In this document: piece after piece, positions 51,001 through 57,173 of the stretch
Position numbering within the stretch: position 1 is the stretch's first letter
Layout: each line of letters begins with the position of its first letter
Made by a program: the position numbers and the translations under genes
Assembly (NCBI GenBank): GCA_015143295.1
Contig: CM026568.1
Coordinates: forward strand, 13,398,607 to 13,462,606
DNA: 64,000 nt
Direction of reading: 5' to 3'
Source: Tetracentron sinense
Taxonomy: Eukaryota; Streptophyta; Magnoliopsida; Trochodendrales; Trochodendraceae
The notes under the pieces: model-generated
Told to the model about the DNA's origin: nothing
The model's database searches: none
The model's input: only the letters and a program-made list of their open reading frames with translations

Positions 51001-53432
51001 TATGTCTCAAATAAACTTTATTTAAATTGCTTTTGAATAGGTTTTTATTTCAGTTGTTTAAATAATTTTTAAGGTTGTTAACCAAACTTAATTTAAAAGG
51101 AAGTGATTATTTATATATTTAAATACTTTTAAAATAAATGACAGTCGATTATTTGGATAATTAATCTATTTAATTAATTTACAAAGTAATTTTTTAAAAA
51201 TCATTATTTATAGAAAGAAAATTCCTGCCAAGCTATGGAGTTTATAACCTTTTGCTTTTACTAGGAATCTACAACATATCAAAAATGTATTTAATTTTAT
51301 TAAAAAGCATTAGCACCCACTATTCAACAAATTGAAAAAATTTCACATCATGGGTCCTAATGAATGAATCTCAACCCATTTGTATGATTGCTTACTTATG
51401 TAATTTATATGTGTTTAACAAATCGGTTAATTCTCAAGTAATTTGTAAACATTTAAACAATTGAATTGGAACTAAGAGGTCACTTCCAGCAAATTCCACA
51501 GTTTCGGGAAACAATAGAATTCTGATACATTAGTTTCCAATTCATAGATATTCTAATGCTTATGCATTGGAATCCTCATTGATGTTTAAATTCTTGTGAT
51601 CCAAACATTTATTATTATTAAGAATGTATAATCCCTACTTGGAAATGAACCTCTCATAATACGGAAATAAAATGATGAAAATAGAACTTTTCATCAGGTC
51701 AATTCATTATGAGGAGGTTTGGTCAGATTTACCCGATCGGGCCTCTTCTGGTTCCATATCTGGGTTACTTTTGAAAATATTGCTAGAATCTTCTGCTGTC
51801 GGTGTATATCTGTTCACATGTCCAATGCTTTCATTCAACCATGCTCCTTTTTTTCGATCAGTTTCAACCCTGCTGTTTTGTAGTGTCATTAGAGATTTTA
51901 TCTTCTATTCCTTGCAATGCTCATGAAATCTGTTCATGTTTCTGGTTTTTGTGAAAATTCATTATAGTGGAGTGCAAGTGCTAGGTACCTTATGTTTTTT
52001 TAGGCATAATTGCTGGACAACTTGGCCTAAGTCCAATTTCATGAACAGGGATACCCAGGGAAGTTCTACTGCCCAAGGATGAATAGCATGAATAAACCAG
52101 CATACGCTGCCATATGTACCCATTCACCTACAAAACCAGTTCTCATTTTTGTTTCATCTCGTCGCCAGACAAGGCTTACTGCTCTGGACCTCATTCAGGT
52201 GAGATATCCTAAATTATGCTGGAAGATGAACTTTTCTAAGGTATCATCATTTGTTAATTATGTACACATGTAATTGCAGTTTACAGCTGCAGATGAGCAT
52301 TCGAGGCGATTTCTAAATATACCAGAGGAAGCATTGCAGATGGTCCTTTCTCAGGTCACTGATCAGAACCTTAGGCACACCTTGCAATTTGGTTTTGGAT
52401 TGCACCATGCAGGACTGAATGACAGAGATAGATCTTTGGTTGAGGAACTCTTTATAAACAACAAGATTCAAGTACTTCTTTATCATCTTGACTTTTTTTT
52501 AAATAGGAAATATTGTAAACTTTAAATAAAGCCATGTTCCCACTTTTATTATTGACTGGACTCTTTAAATTCTGTCGAATTATAGGTTTTGGTTTGTACT
52601 AGCACATTAGCATGGGGTGTAAATCTTCCAGCTCATCTGGTTATTATCAAGGTGAGGCAAAAGTACATTCGTAGAGTTTATATGTTTTAACTTTTAAAGT
52701 TGTTCTCACAAATCTCATTCGCAGAAACTTTTGACAAGGGAAGTTCTGTGGAAATTTTAGAATTCAGGTTTCTCACTGGTTCTTATAAGAAATGTCTCTG
52801 GAAAATTAAAATAGAATGCAAAAATATGACTTGGTACTTTCATGAGGTTCTTGTGTCAGTTTAATTATTTATTATGTACTGTACTTGTAAATTTCAATTT
52901 GATGCTATATGCGTGCCTTACTTACAGAAATTTATGTACATACATATGTAGGTGGTGATGTGTACGATATTTTCTTTCATAGACTGCAAGATCATCCCTT
53001 TCACCCCCTAAGAAATTTTGCTTAATGAAACTTCCATTTCTGTTACAGGGAACAGAATATTATGATGGAAAAGCAAAAAGATATGTTGATTTTCCCATTA
53101 CAGATATCATGCAAATGATGGGTCGTGCAGGCCGGCCGCAATATGATCAGCACGGAAAAGCGGTCATTCTTGTTCATGAACCCAAAAAGAGCTTCTACAA
53201 AAAGGTTAAAATAAATATGAACTAATTATTTGACTTTTATGTCATGTTTTTAATCTTTGAAATAACTTCCAAATTATTATGATGGCAGTTTCTTTATGAA
53301 CCATTTCCGGTTGAAAGTAATTTGAGGGAGCAGTTGCACAATCATATCAATGCTGAGATTGTTTCTGGCACAATTTGCCATAAAGAGGATGCAGTGCATT
53401 ATCTCACCTGGACATACTTGTTCCGCCGATTG
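14836..53432 (+). CDS. DExH14: DExH-box RNA helicase of the ASCC3/Brr2 group, internal part (19 exons)
   Basis: The product is a Ski2-like superfamily 2 helicase with two cassettes. In animals ASCC3 unwinds nucleic acid in the ASCC complex (alkylation repair, splitting of collided ribosomes); the plant role is inferred from homology. Nineteen exons join to 823 codons without a stop. Order: winged helix and Sec63 region of cassette 1 (first six exons), immunoglobulin-like segment, then cassette 2 with [16 protein letters not shown] (motif I), [11 protein letters not shown] (Ia), STPEKWD (Ib), DEIH (II), STALANARD (III), [10 protein letters not shown] (IV), [12 protein letters not shown] (V) and [10 protein letters not shown] (VI). 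All visible catalytic motifs of cassette 2 are intact. The family protein is about 2,100-2,200 residues, so roughly 40 percent lies here. Exons fill 2.5 kb of a 38.6-kb span because six introns are swollen with transposons. No start codon, promoter or polyadenylation site falls in the window. Confidence 0.95.
15521..15676 (+). CDS. DExH14: Helicase exon B (52 codons, Sec63 region 1)
   Basis: Acceptor actacag, donor cag|gtattt, phase 0. It encodes [20 protein letters not shown] followed by a segment ending GKISILIQ, the start of the first Sec63 helical bundle. It follows exon A after a 472-base intron. Confidence 0.93.
15781..16005 (+). CDS. DExH14: Helicase exon C (75 codons, Sec63 region 1)
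   Basis: Acceptor tttgcag, donor gaa|gtttgt, phase 0. It contains [20 protein letters not shown] and the [10 protein letters not shown] signature of Sec63 domains. One residue looks unusual: LGRGW, where relatives as remembered have R or K in place of the first G. Whether that is a polymorphism or lineage change cannot be told here. Confidence 0.93.
16094..16195 (+). CDS. DExH14: Helicase exon D (34 codons, Sec63 region 1)
   Basis: Acceptor aatcag, donor aag|gtaaca, phase 0. It encodes [20 protein letters not shown] then [12 protein letters not shown], the helix-loop-helix part of the first Sec63 unit. Confidence 0.92.
16290..16370 (+). CDS. DExH14: Helicase exon E (27 codons, Sec63 region 1)
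   Basis: Acceptor ttttgaag, donor aag|gtaagt, phase 0. It encodes [20 protein letters not shown] then ITRTVLK, the strand that opens the immunoglobulin-like fold of the Sec63 unit. Confidence 0.92.
16469..16549 (+). CDS. DExH14: Helicase exon F (27 codons, Sec63 immunoglobulin-like part)
   Basis: Acceptor ttctcag, donor gag|gtgcta, phase 0. It encodes [17 protein letters not shown] and ends in RWWILVE. The donor opens the 19.3-kb transposon-filled intron, and the reading frame resumes exactly at 35826 with [13 protein letters not shown]. Confidence 0.92.
16550..17459. other. Proximal part of intron F-G, no repeat recognised
   Basis: Contains a (TA)n run at 16814-16840. The remainder resembles ordinary intron sequence and may be the old, pre-insertion intron. 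Confidence 0.45.
19553..20361 (+). mobile_element. GAGGCTT-word hAT-like element, copy 2
   Basis: Both ends carry gaggctt/aagcctc words (19570-19670 and 20290-20340), around an AT-rich core shared with 8415-9088. Ends are cacttttttaaaaagc and, reversed, caatattgtaaacc. The flanks cggtagat and ttgtagat agree at 6 of 8 positions. It sits inside L1-A. Confidence 0.7.
22048..24117. mobile_element. CGAGT-word hAT-like element with TAGG ends
   Basis: Inverted ends taggagtgtaaacgag and (reversed) tagggttgtcaatgag, with flanking 8-mers actgacac and attgacac (7 of 8). Both subterminal 150-base zones are dense in gagtcg, gagctcg and ctcgag-type words. It contains another element at 22538-23670. No transposase is seen, so it is non-autonomous. 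Confidence 0.85.
22538..23670. mobile_element. GATATCG-word hAT-like element, copy 1
   Basis: Starts caaggttatgaatgttgata and ends attttaaatcatg, flanked by a perfect 8-bp duplication, gttcacac. The right end is full of gatatcg and atatcgc words. It aligns with the outer element at 32762-35233 over several hundred bases (aaagatgtgc, cccatcccaagaactacaat). Nested in 22048-24117. Confidence 0.92.
25418..26671. mobile_element. GATATCG-word hAT-like element inside L1-A, candidate
   Basis: Begins caaggttttcaatatttg and ends with aaaatttaaaacctta; gatatatcgc and atatttcg words lie at the ends. The flanks tttttagc and tcagtagc agree at only 5 of 8, so the exact borders are uncertain, but the L1 reading stops and resumes across it. 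Confidence 0.55.
25510..25785 (-). mobile_element. Candidate tRNA-derived SINE
   Basis: The minus strand has a box A-like tagcgaaggtg and, about 25 bases on, a box B-like ggatcaagtc, followed by about 230 bases of unique-looking sequence. No tail or target duplication was confirmed. It could be chance similarity. Confidence 0.3.
27806..27930. repeat. Short minisatellite, 21-25 bp period
   Basis: About five imperfect copies of a unit like gacgagattaggtatttact lie in the left part of the 4.4-kb hAT-like element. One copy shares a 20-base word with the next inserted element. Confidence 0.7.
27981..28583. mobile_element. GCCTAGGCG-word hAT-like element I, 603 bp
   Basis: Inverted ends cagtgtagtcaaggtgtc and (reversed) cagtgtagtcaaggcgtc with a perfect 8-bp duplication, gacaagat. 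Both ends are arrays of gcctaggcg/cgcctaggc, and the right end (28480-28560) alternates tcgcctaggca and acgcctaggcg. The core is AT-rich with no coding potential. Confidence 0.95.
28606..28925. mobile_element. CCGATACG-word hAT-like element, copy 1, 320 bp
   Basis: Starts catggaaataaaaattgc and ends atttttttatccttg, flanked by perfect gacagaag duplications. Words ccgatac, gatacgaaacgg and gtatcgg fill both ends. Same family and orientation as 35284-35616. Confidence 0.95.
28934..29487. other. Interior of the 4.4-kb element, nothing recognised
   Basis: Unrecognised sequence, presumably the internal part of the hAT-like element at 27498-31920. No open frame of note. Confidence 0.4.
29488..29951. 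mobile_element. CGAGT-word hAT-like element, 464 bp
   Basis: Ends tatagttcaaaaacc and (reversed) cgtagttcaaaaaccc, flanked by perfect gtttggcc duplications. Subterminal zones repeat gagtcgagt and gagtaactcgg. Its ends differ from the other CGAGT-word elements, so the word is shared by families with different termini. Confidence 0.88.
30231..30461. repeat. 92-bp tandem repeat, 2.5 copies
   Basis: Unit starts actatggttagtgcc; starts at 30231, 30323 and 30415. The two full copies differ at only a few positions, so the duplication is young relative to the surrounding fossils. Confidence 0.93.
30651..31715 (+). mobile_element. 5'-truncated LINE-1 copy (L1-C) with target duplication
   Basis: An open 140-codon stretch ([40 protein letters not shown]) continues in other frames to [18 protein letters not shown] and [15 protein letters not shown]. 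This is the C-terminal part of plant L1 ORF2, followed by a 3' UTR and an A run at 31703-31711. A 14-bp duplication matching at 13 positions (ttattcataaatat at 30637-30650; ttattcatagatat at 31716-31729) marks insertion by target-primed reverse transcription into the 4.4-kb hAT-like element. Confidence 0.92.
33749..34957. mobile_element. GATATCG-word hAT-like element nested in a relative
   Basis: Starts caaggttcgaaatttcgata, ends atcgacatttagaaccttg, with perfect actatgaa duplications. Ends carry gatatcgg and cgatatcg words. The core differs from the outer element and includes a 79-bp tandem repeat, so it is a separate family sharing the terminal style. Confidence 0.94.
34178..34500. repeat. 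79-bp tandem repeat, about four copies
   Basis: Unit contains taagtaaccctaacaagggt, then tatgctagggtcactcct; unit marks at 34204, 34285, 34362 and 34441 (spacing 77-81). It lies inside the nested hAT-like element. Confidence 0.9.
35284..35616. mobile_element. CCGATACG-word hAT-like element, copy 2, 333 bp
   Basis: Starts catggaaataaaaatcgcc, ends aatttttaatccttg; flanks aacatacc and aacgtacc match at 7 of 8. Aligns along its whole length with 28606-28925. It sits only 210 bases upstream of exon G. Confidence 0.94.
35826..36029 (+). CDS. DExH14: Helicase exon G (68 codons, Sec63 immunoglobulin-like part)
   Basis: Acceptor tgagcag, donor gag|gtgaga, phase 0. It contains [19 protein letters not shown] and [20 protein letters not shown], both typical of the family. 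It is the first exon after the 19.3-kb intron and has no stop, which argues that the big intron is still spliced. Confidence 0.94.
36120..36236 (+). CDS. DExH14: Helicase exon H (39 codons, entry to cassette 2)
   Basis: Acceptor aattcag, donor cag|gtatgc, phase 0. It encodes [20 protein letters not shown] and [10 protein letters not shown]. The last segment resembles the Q-motif region that precedes the first RecA domain of cassette 2. Confidence 0.94.
36339..36461 (+). CDS. DExH14: Helicase exon I (41 codons, Walker A of cassette 2)
   Basis: Acceptor cttgtcag, donor aag|gtatgc, phase 0. It carries motif [10 protein letters not shown], encoded at 36381-36407, followed by [11 protein letters not shown]. 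The lysine and threonine that hold ATP are present. Confidence 0.95.
36462..37134. other. Intron I-J, no repeat recognised
   Basis: 673 bases without a recognisable element or coding signal. Confidence 0.5.
37135..37224 (+). CDS. DExH14: Helicase exon J (30 codons, motif Ia)
   Basis: Acceptor catgcag, donor atg|gtaaaa, phase 0. It encodes [20 protein letters not shown], motif Ia of the Ski2-like group. The preceding intron (36462-37134) has no recognisable repeat. Confidence 0.94.
37305..37430 (+). CDS. DExH14: Helicase exon K (42 codons, motif Ib)
   Basis: Acceptor ctgtcag, donor aag|gttaac, phase 0. It encodes [10 protein letters not shown] and [16 protein letters not shown], the family motifs around Ib that contact the nucleic acid strand. 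Confidence 0.94.
37590..37652 (+). CDS. DExH14: Helicase exon L (21 codons, DEIH box)
   Basis: Acceptor ctgtag, donor gag|gtattc, phase 0. It encodes [22 protein letters not shown] is motif II (Walker B) of cassette 2 and is intact. Confidence 0.95.
37956..39106 (+). mobile_element. Solo LTR, probably Copia type
   Basis: Starts tgttaggtctatg and ends aagggaatttca, with flanking 5-mers atgta and atgaa (4 of 5). The near-terminal phrase cctattcacacccctttagg is typical of long plant LTRs. No internal region or partner LTR is present, so it is read as a solo LTR left by recombination. It contains ctcgagcgag-type words (38275-38400) and a short internal duplication near 38873-38960. Confidence 0.75.
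39107..39542. other. Intron L-M, unrecognised part
   Basis: Nothing recognised between the solo LTR and the ACCGGTC-word zone. Confidence 0.4.
39543..40395. mobile_element. Candidate element with accagtcgg/gaccagtc words at both ends
   Basis: Repeated gaccaaccagtcgg, gaccgttcgaaggttcga and gaccagtcaaccc words lie at 39560-39720 and 40315-40380, around the 246-bp tandem duplication. The style is that of the other word-repeat elements, but target duplications were not found. Confidence 0.4.
39772..40267. repeat. 246-bp tandem duplication
   Basis: Units 39772-40017 and 40018-40267 are near identical (ggctctttcatagagaaaat, then gaagggaggcct, in each). Only a scatter of substitutions separates them, so it is recent. 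It ends 250 bases upstream of exon M. Confidence 0.93.
40518..40606 (+). CDS. DExH14: Helicase exon M (29 codons plus 2 bases, motif III)
   Basis: Acceptor ttttcag, donor cg|gtatgt. It encodes [19 protein letters not shown] and GLSTALANA; the final two bases join the first base of exon N to give an arginine codon (ANARDLADW). It is isolated between a 2.9-kb and an 8.7-kb intron. Confidence 0.94.
41050..41301. mobile_element. GGCCC-word element
   Basis: About 250 bases dominated by cggcccggcccg and gggttgggc words, ending ggcattgacaccccta. Reversed, that end reads taggggtgtcaatgcc, resembling the TAGG-ended element at 22048-24117. The left end and target duplication are unclear. Confidence 0.6.
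41302..45420. repeat. Higher-order tandem array, possibly stacked Helitron-like elements
   Basis: Four modules recur in the same order: an ACCGGTC-word patch (41303-41340, 43040-43110, 44600-44670); minisatellite A, units of roughly 55-80 bases like gggcagttttggaattaa plus aaaattcaatcaac (41340-42420, 43120-43280, 44060-44160, 44680-45420); a hairpin pair of the type cacgtgcgatgcacgtg (42450-42535, 44165-44255); and minisatellite B, 27-30 bases like ggcattttgggtatagaaa (42590-43010, 44270-44580). The modules near 42480 and 44200 align at a 1,720-base offset. The tatatattaataaagg starts and GTGC-hairpins recall plant Helitron termini. That assignment is inference. Confidence 0.6.
43281..44050 (+). 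mobile_element. GCCTAGGCG-family element II, copy 2
   Basis: Starts cataattgttaaaggcgtcg and carries the family core (accatataatatgtt; atatccaacaaaa; catagatctcatatta). An internal atggttgttaaaggcatcgc near 43690 repeats the element start, and the same internal copy exists in 54305-55389, so it belongs to the family. The right end is truncated inside the gcctcaggc zone. Inserted in minisatellite A. Confidence 0.75.
45421..46100. other. Intron M-N, unrecognised part
   Basis: No element or gene recognised. Confidence 0.4.
46140..46455. repeat. Imperfect direct repeat, about 85 bp, 225 bp apart
   Basis: 46140-46225 and 46365-46455 share gttcaaaaaggcattagaga-like and gcaaggaactacaaac-like sequence. 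It is not recognised as part of any element. Confidence 0.65.
46640..48060 (-). mobile_element. Ty1/Copia fragment (Copia-2), minus strand
   Basis: The minus strand reads integrase remnants (47640-48020), then a linker with [16 protein letters not shown] and [16 protein letters not shown], and the reverse transcriptase start near 46850. These phrases match Copia-1, so the two belong to related families in opposite orientation. LTRs are not seen. It is a broken fragment. Confidence 0.8.
48065..48330 (+). mobile_element. RTE-type LINE 3' fragment
   Basis: The + strand reads FGHVQ, then [39 protein letters not shown] and, in another frame, a decayed version of the ADPKxVG ending. This GRGRPKxTWxEVVxxDL block is the C-terminal signature of plant RTE-clade non-LTR elements. 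Only the last 90 codons remain, with stops. Confidence 0.8.
48331..49258. other. Distal part of intron M-N, nothing recognised
   Basis: Probably original intron sequence leading to exon N. Confidence 0.4.
49259..49349 (+). CDS. DExH14: Helicase exon N (30 codons plus 1 base) with a GC donor
   Basis: Acceptor atttcag. It encodes [20 protein letters not shown] and [10 protein letters not shown]. The exon must end at cag because exon O begins with GYPGKFYCP, so the donor is cag|gcaagt, a GC donor in otherwise ideal context. Confidence 0.92.
49350..49355 (+). promoter_or_regulatory. Non-canonical GC splice donor
   Basis: The intron starts gcaagt, not gt, directly after exon N and ends with an AG at 52047-52048. 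No GT within several bases keeps the frame. GC-AG introns are a known minor class handled by the major spliceosome, normally with a strong CAG|GCAAGT context, as here. It opens a 2.7-kb repeat-bearing intron. Confidence 0.85.
49615..49646. repeat. (TA)n(TG)n microsatellite
   Basis: Compound dinucleotide run in intron N-O. Confidence 0.9.
50095..51620. mobile_element. Candidate outer element in intron N-O
   Basis: aatggcccatttaattgg at the left and, reversed, aaatgtttggatcacaag at the right are weakly inverted, with ggaatt/aattcc words inside each end. The style resembles Harbinger or hAT MITEs. A target duplication was not established. Confidence 0.35.
50333..50938. mobile_element. Terminal-inverted-repeat element with a palindromic target duplication
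   Basis: Ends ctaagtaac and (reversed) cttagtaac; flanked on both sides by gtctagac, an 8-bp palindrome, at 50325-50332 and 50939-50946. Because the duplication is its own reverse complement, the inverted repeat seems longer than it is. gagagcgggagtgagagc-type words near the left end and gagagtgggagcgg near the right fit the word-repeat style. A 20-base flank (tctagacacttgattattt) is also present just upstream. Confidence 0.7.
50947..52048. other. Rest of intron N-O
   Basis: AT-rich, with no gene or further element recognised beyond the candidate outer element. Confidence 0.4.
52049..52198 (+). CDS. DExH14: Helicase exon O (50 codons, motif IV)
   Basis: Acceptor tgaacag, donor cag|gtgaga, phase 0. 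It encodes [20 protein letters not shown], then [19 protein letters not shown], motif IV at the start of the second RecA domain. Confidence 0.95.
52280..52471 (+). CDS. DExH14: Helicase exon P (64 codons, motif IVa)
   Basis: Acceptor attgcag, donor caa|gtactt, phase 0. It encodes [20 protein letters not shown] and [20 protein letters not shown]; the second block is the highly conserved LHHAGL segment of Ski2-like helicases. Confidence 0.95.
52586..52651 (+). CDS. DExH14: Helicase exon Q (22 codons, motif V)
   Basis: Acceptor attatag, donor aag|gtgagg, phase 0. It encodes [20 protein letters not shown], motif V. It is followed by a 397-base intron with no recognised repeat. Confidence 0.95.
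53049..53204 (+). CDS. DExH14: Helicase exon R (52 codons, motif VI)
   Basis: Acceptor gttacag, donor aag|gttaaa, phase 0. It encodes [19 protein letters not shown] and [20 protein letters not shown]; the glycine-arginine pairs of motif VI are intact. Confidence 0.95.
53289..53432 (+). CDS. DExH14: Helicase exon S (48 codons, start of cassette 2 winged helix)
   Basis: Acceptor tggcag, donor ttg|gtatag, phase 0. It encodes [29 protein letters not shown] and [11 protein letters not shown]. The next exon, expected to start with an AYYGLE-like segment, is not seen before the window ends, so the following intron exceeds 10.5 kb. Confidence 0.93.
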
Positions 53433-54304
53433 GTATAGTTTTGGCGATTAATCGTATATTCCACAGTGTTTTAATCAGATAATAATCATCTACTGGTTTT
53501 AGAAGTATGCTTGGCATTCACTGAATGAATTCTAATCTCTTAATCTAAATGAGGTCAATTGTGACCTTTGAGGTTCTAGCCTTGGTTCCCTCTTTACGTA
53601 CTGAAATGGTCATTTAGTTCTTTGATGCTTGCTTTTGAAGAATGGAGGTTTTTCCAGTCACAACATTATTTTTATACTATAGATCTTCATTTCCTCACTG
53701 ATTTCAAACTGGAGCATTCTTTTTTTCTGTTGGGAATATGTAGTTATGTTAAATTTTTTGGTTTTTGTGGAACTTTTCATATCATTCTGGGGCCATATGT
53801 GTATGCAGTCCTGGTTTGCTCTTTGTGCTAATGTATAATATTGGGTCATCCCTGTAAGCATTAAGTGTAGATACCGCACCATTTTTTTTCCTCTTGTATC
53901 AGGGACATATTCTGTTTTAGCGGGTGATGGTTCATTTGTCCCAGGCTGCCTACATAACTAATGTTGCATAAAACCCTATTTAATCTAACACTAAATGTTT
54001 CTTAATTTGTGGCTTACCAATTTTTTTCAAGATGGCAGAGCTAGGATACCTAGCCACTCAAGTAAAAGAAATATTCTCTTTGAATCCAAGTAATATATAT
54101 ATATATATATATTCTTGATCTTGTCAATCATCGTATATAGTTCCAAAATTCTAAGACAAGTTAATTTATAGTTGATTTGGTTAGTGAATCGAAACATTGA
54201 ACTGAACTGCTAGCTGCAATCTTCAAGTCCTTGAGTGCCCACACCCTGCACTTGTGAACTTGGTTATCTTTAAGAGGCCATCCTATAATTGTTCTGAATA
54301 TCAG
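53433..54304. other. Proximal part of the last intron
   Basis: No exon or repeat recognised apart from a (TA)n run at 54091-54112. Confidence 0.45.
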
Positions 54305-55389
54305 CATCGTGGTTGTCAAAGCGACTAGGCGACATGAGGCAATAGACCCCATGGACGCCTGAGGCGTCACCTGATGAACTCCTTGATGCATAAATTTCCC
54401 CCAATATGAGATCTATGTATGTTTCATTTCCTTGAAGGGCCTTTATAATTCACATAAATTGCATGATCTTCATTGTCAAGGTGCATTTTGATAGAACCAT
54501 TCTTGGAGATAGTTCTCGAAATAAGAAAATGAGAATTTCAAGTTGTGGGAATTATTAAAACAGAGCAAAAAAATAAACAGTCTACAATGATTCTTGAAGG
54601 GGGGGCCAGAGAGGGATTGTAGGGATAAAAAAAAAAAAAATCTACCATCACAGACAAACAGGATAGAGGGAGAGAGGAAGGAGAGGGGGGACAATGTAGG
54701 ACCGAATAAGAAAATAGAAAAATAATATGACAGTCAATGTGCAACTGAACAAGGGGGAGAGGGGTAGAAAGGGAGAGGAGTTTACTCTCTTTTTTTTCTT
54801 CATTCCTCTCAATTATGCTCAAAAAAGGTAATAAAAAAATATATGATAAATATACCATAATTATGGGACCTGCATAGCTGCACTTATTTGAAACTATAAA
54901 AGACCCTTTAAAGATGGGTTCATGAGAGTTGTCGAGGGCTTGGAGGGCAATTTGGGCACTTATAGGCCTTTTATCGTTATTGGGCTGCCTAAGCCTATTT
55001 GTATACCTGGTCACCTAGGCAACGCCCTTAACAACCATATACAAACAGAGGGGGCCATAGTCCACCCACAAAGAGAGAGGGAGAGAGACAATTGGTTCAC
55101 CCATTGGGCGAGAAAGATGACAGATTAACATGAGCAAAAACATACTTCACACCATATATTTTCTTGTTTCTTATTCTATTTGTGAACTTTTTTTTTTGTT
55201 GGATAGACAAACCCTAACATATTATATGGCAAAGGACACTCAAAACATATAAAATAACATGTTTTTTTGTTGACTAAAATATCATCTTAAAATAAAATAA
55301 ATTTTTGGTACCCATAAACAATAATAATAGTACATAAATCAGATTTTTAATAATGATCGCCTAGGTGGTCAGTTGCCTGAGCTCAGCAG
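54305..55389 (-). mobile_element. GCCTAGGCG-family element II, copy 3
   Basis: Reverse complement of the family seen at 43281-44050. It starts catcgtggttgtcaaagcg, has gaggcgtcacctgatgaac, atatgagatctatg, an internal aacgcccttaacaaccat near 55021, the ccaacaaaa-type core and gatcgcctaggtggtc near 55357. The far terminus after 55389 is missing. Confidence 0.75.
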
Positions 55390-57165
55390 GGGCCTCAAAA
55401 TGCTAAACTTGGATACTTTGCATACAACTTCTTTTAAATTAATGCAAAGATTAAGTTACAAAAAAAAACTAAATAAAGTCCTACAACTACCATTACAACC
55501 ATCATATAAGATATCAGACCACAAGATGTCTTAAAACGCGAGTCTATTGATAGTTTGAAAAATAAAACCATAATCGATTTGATACAACACAAACAAGTAT
55601 AATTCACTAATAAATAATAATAGCATTAAACTTTCAGATTTGTAGGAAGAGATTAACTTGAACAAGAGCCCTTGTTGAAGAGATAACTGGAGCAACCCAA
55701 AATTGGCCTTTGACAAGGTATTAAGGGAATTACAAAAAAAAAAATAGTTTACAAAAATACCCCTCCTTCATATTTGTAATTTCCAAACTACCCCTGTCAT
55801 AAGGTAAATTTTGTGCTTCTCCGGTTATCTCTTCAATTGGAGCTCCACTTCATAGTTAATCTCTTTGGGGGAATTGTTATCTTCAAAACTTGATCCCTCA
55901 ACTTTCTCAATCTTCCATTATTATTATTTTTTTTTGCACATCTGTGATTGTCAATTGAAACCTCTCATTGTGTTCCTAACTTCTTGCGGATACAACAGTT
56001 GATAACACACCCACCAGCTAATCGTTGCTTTAATTGAGTAAATCCTCCTCTACGTAATTCAAGCCGACACTCCTTACACTTTGTCAGGGTCTTCATGGCT
56101 CATGCTACCATCCAATCGATTGAAGTTGTGTTCTTGGTAATTAAGACATGAGTTATATGTATATAACATGTGGCATGGATAAGATTTTTTTATAAAACTA
56201 CAACTTGATGCAAATATTTAATAAAAAAGTTTTAATTTTGGAAAATATTTTTTAATTTGAAATTTTATCTAAATAAATTTGCTTTTGAAAATTGACATTA
56301 TTCTAACAATAGTCCATTAACATGTATGTTTTTACACCGTATGTACTGTGAATCAATAAAAACGATATTAATTTAAATTTTTGAATAAAGTTTGCTCTTT
56401 TTAAATATAAAAATAAAATTATTTTAATTATAAAAATAAAATTATATTAATTATAAAAAATATAAACTATAATATAGATTCAAAATTTATGATTATAATA
56501 TGTAATTAATTTTTATAATTGTAAAAATGGAGATTAGTCCATGGATGTGGTAGATTCTCCATAAACTAATTATATATGTTTTTTAATTATATAAAAAAAT
56601 TATAAATTATTTTTAAAATGTATTTACTTTATTTATTATATAATATAATTTATTTTTATAATTATAAAATATTAGATTAGTCCATAGATGTGGCAGATTC
56701 TCCAAAGAATAATCATACGTTTTCACAACTTAAATGAATAGTATTACTCAAAAAAATAAATGTTTACTATTTTCAAAAAAAATCTCATTTTATTTAAAAT
56801 ATATTAATATTTTTCCAAACAACCATAGTCTAATCATAAATATTTTTAATATATTAGTAGTACTACTCACAATTAAAGTATTATTAAATTTTGGAAAACT
56901 ATTATTTATTTAAAAGTTAAAAGAGCATCTCCTTTTCAGTTTTCAATATTTGGGTTTGTCCATGGATGTGGTAGATAATCCATAGGCTAACCATGTATAT
57001 TTTAGTTGGGCTTAAAATGATAGTTTTTCTTTGAGGAATTTTTTGGTTATTCAGTTTTCCCCAAAATGCGTGAATGTGTCCCTGACATCCAACAAATAAC
57101 TATTGTGGATCCATTGATTTCACATGAAGTCCATATATCTACACTGTTACATGTTAAATGATGTG
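55390..57165. other. AT-rich stretch with a thrice-repeated phrase
   Basis: No gene. The phrase agtccatggatgtggtagat (with small changes) followed by tccata recurs near 56534, 56675 and 56952. The element it belongs to is unknown. Confidence 0.45.
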
Positions 57166-57173
57166 ATTCAAAG

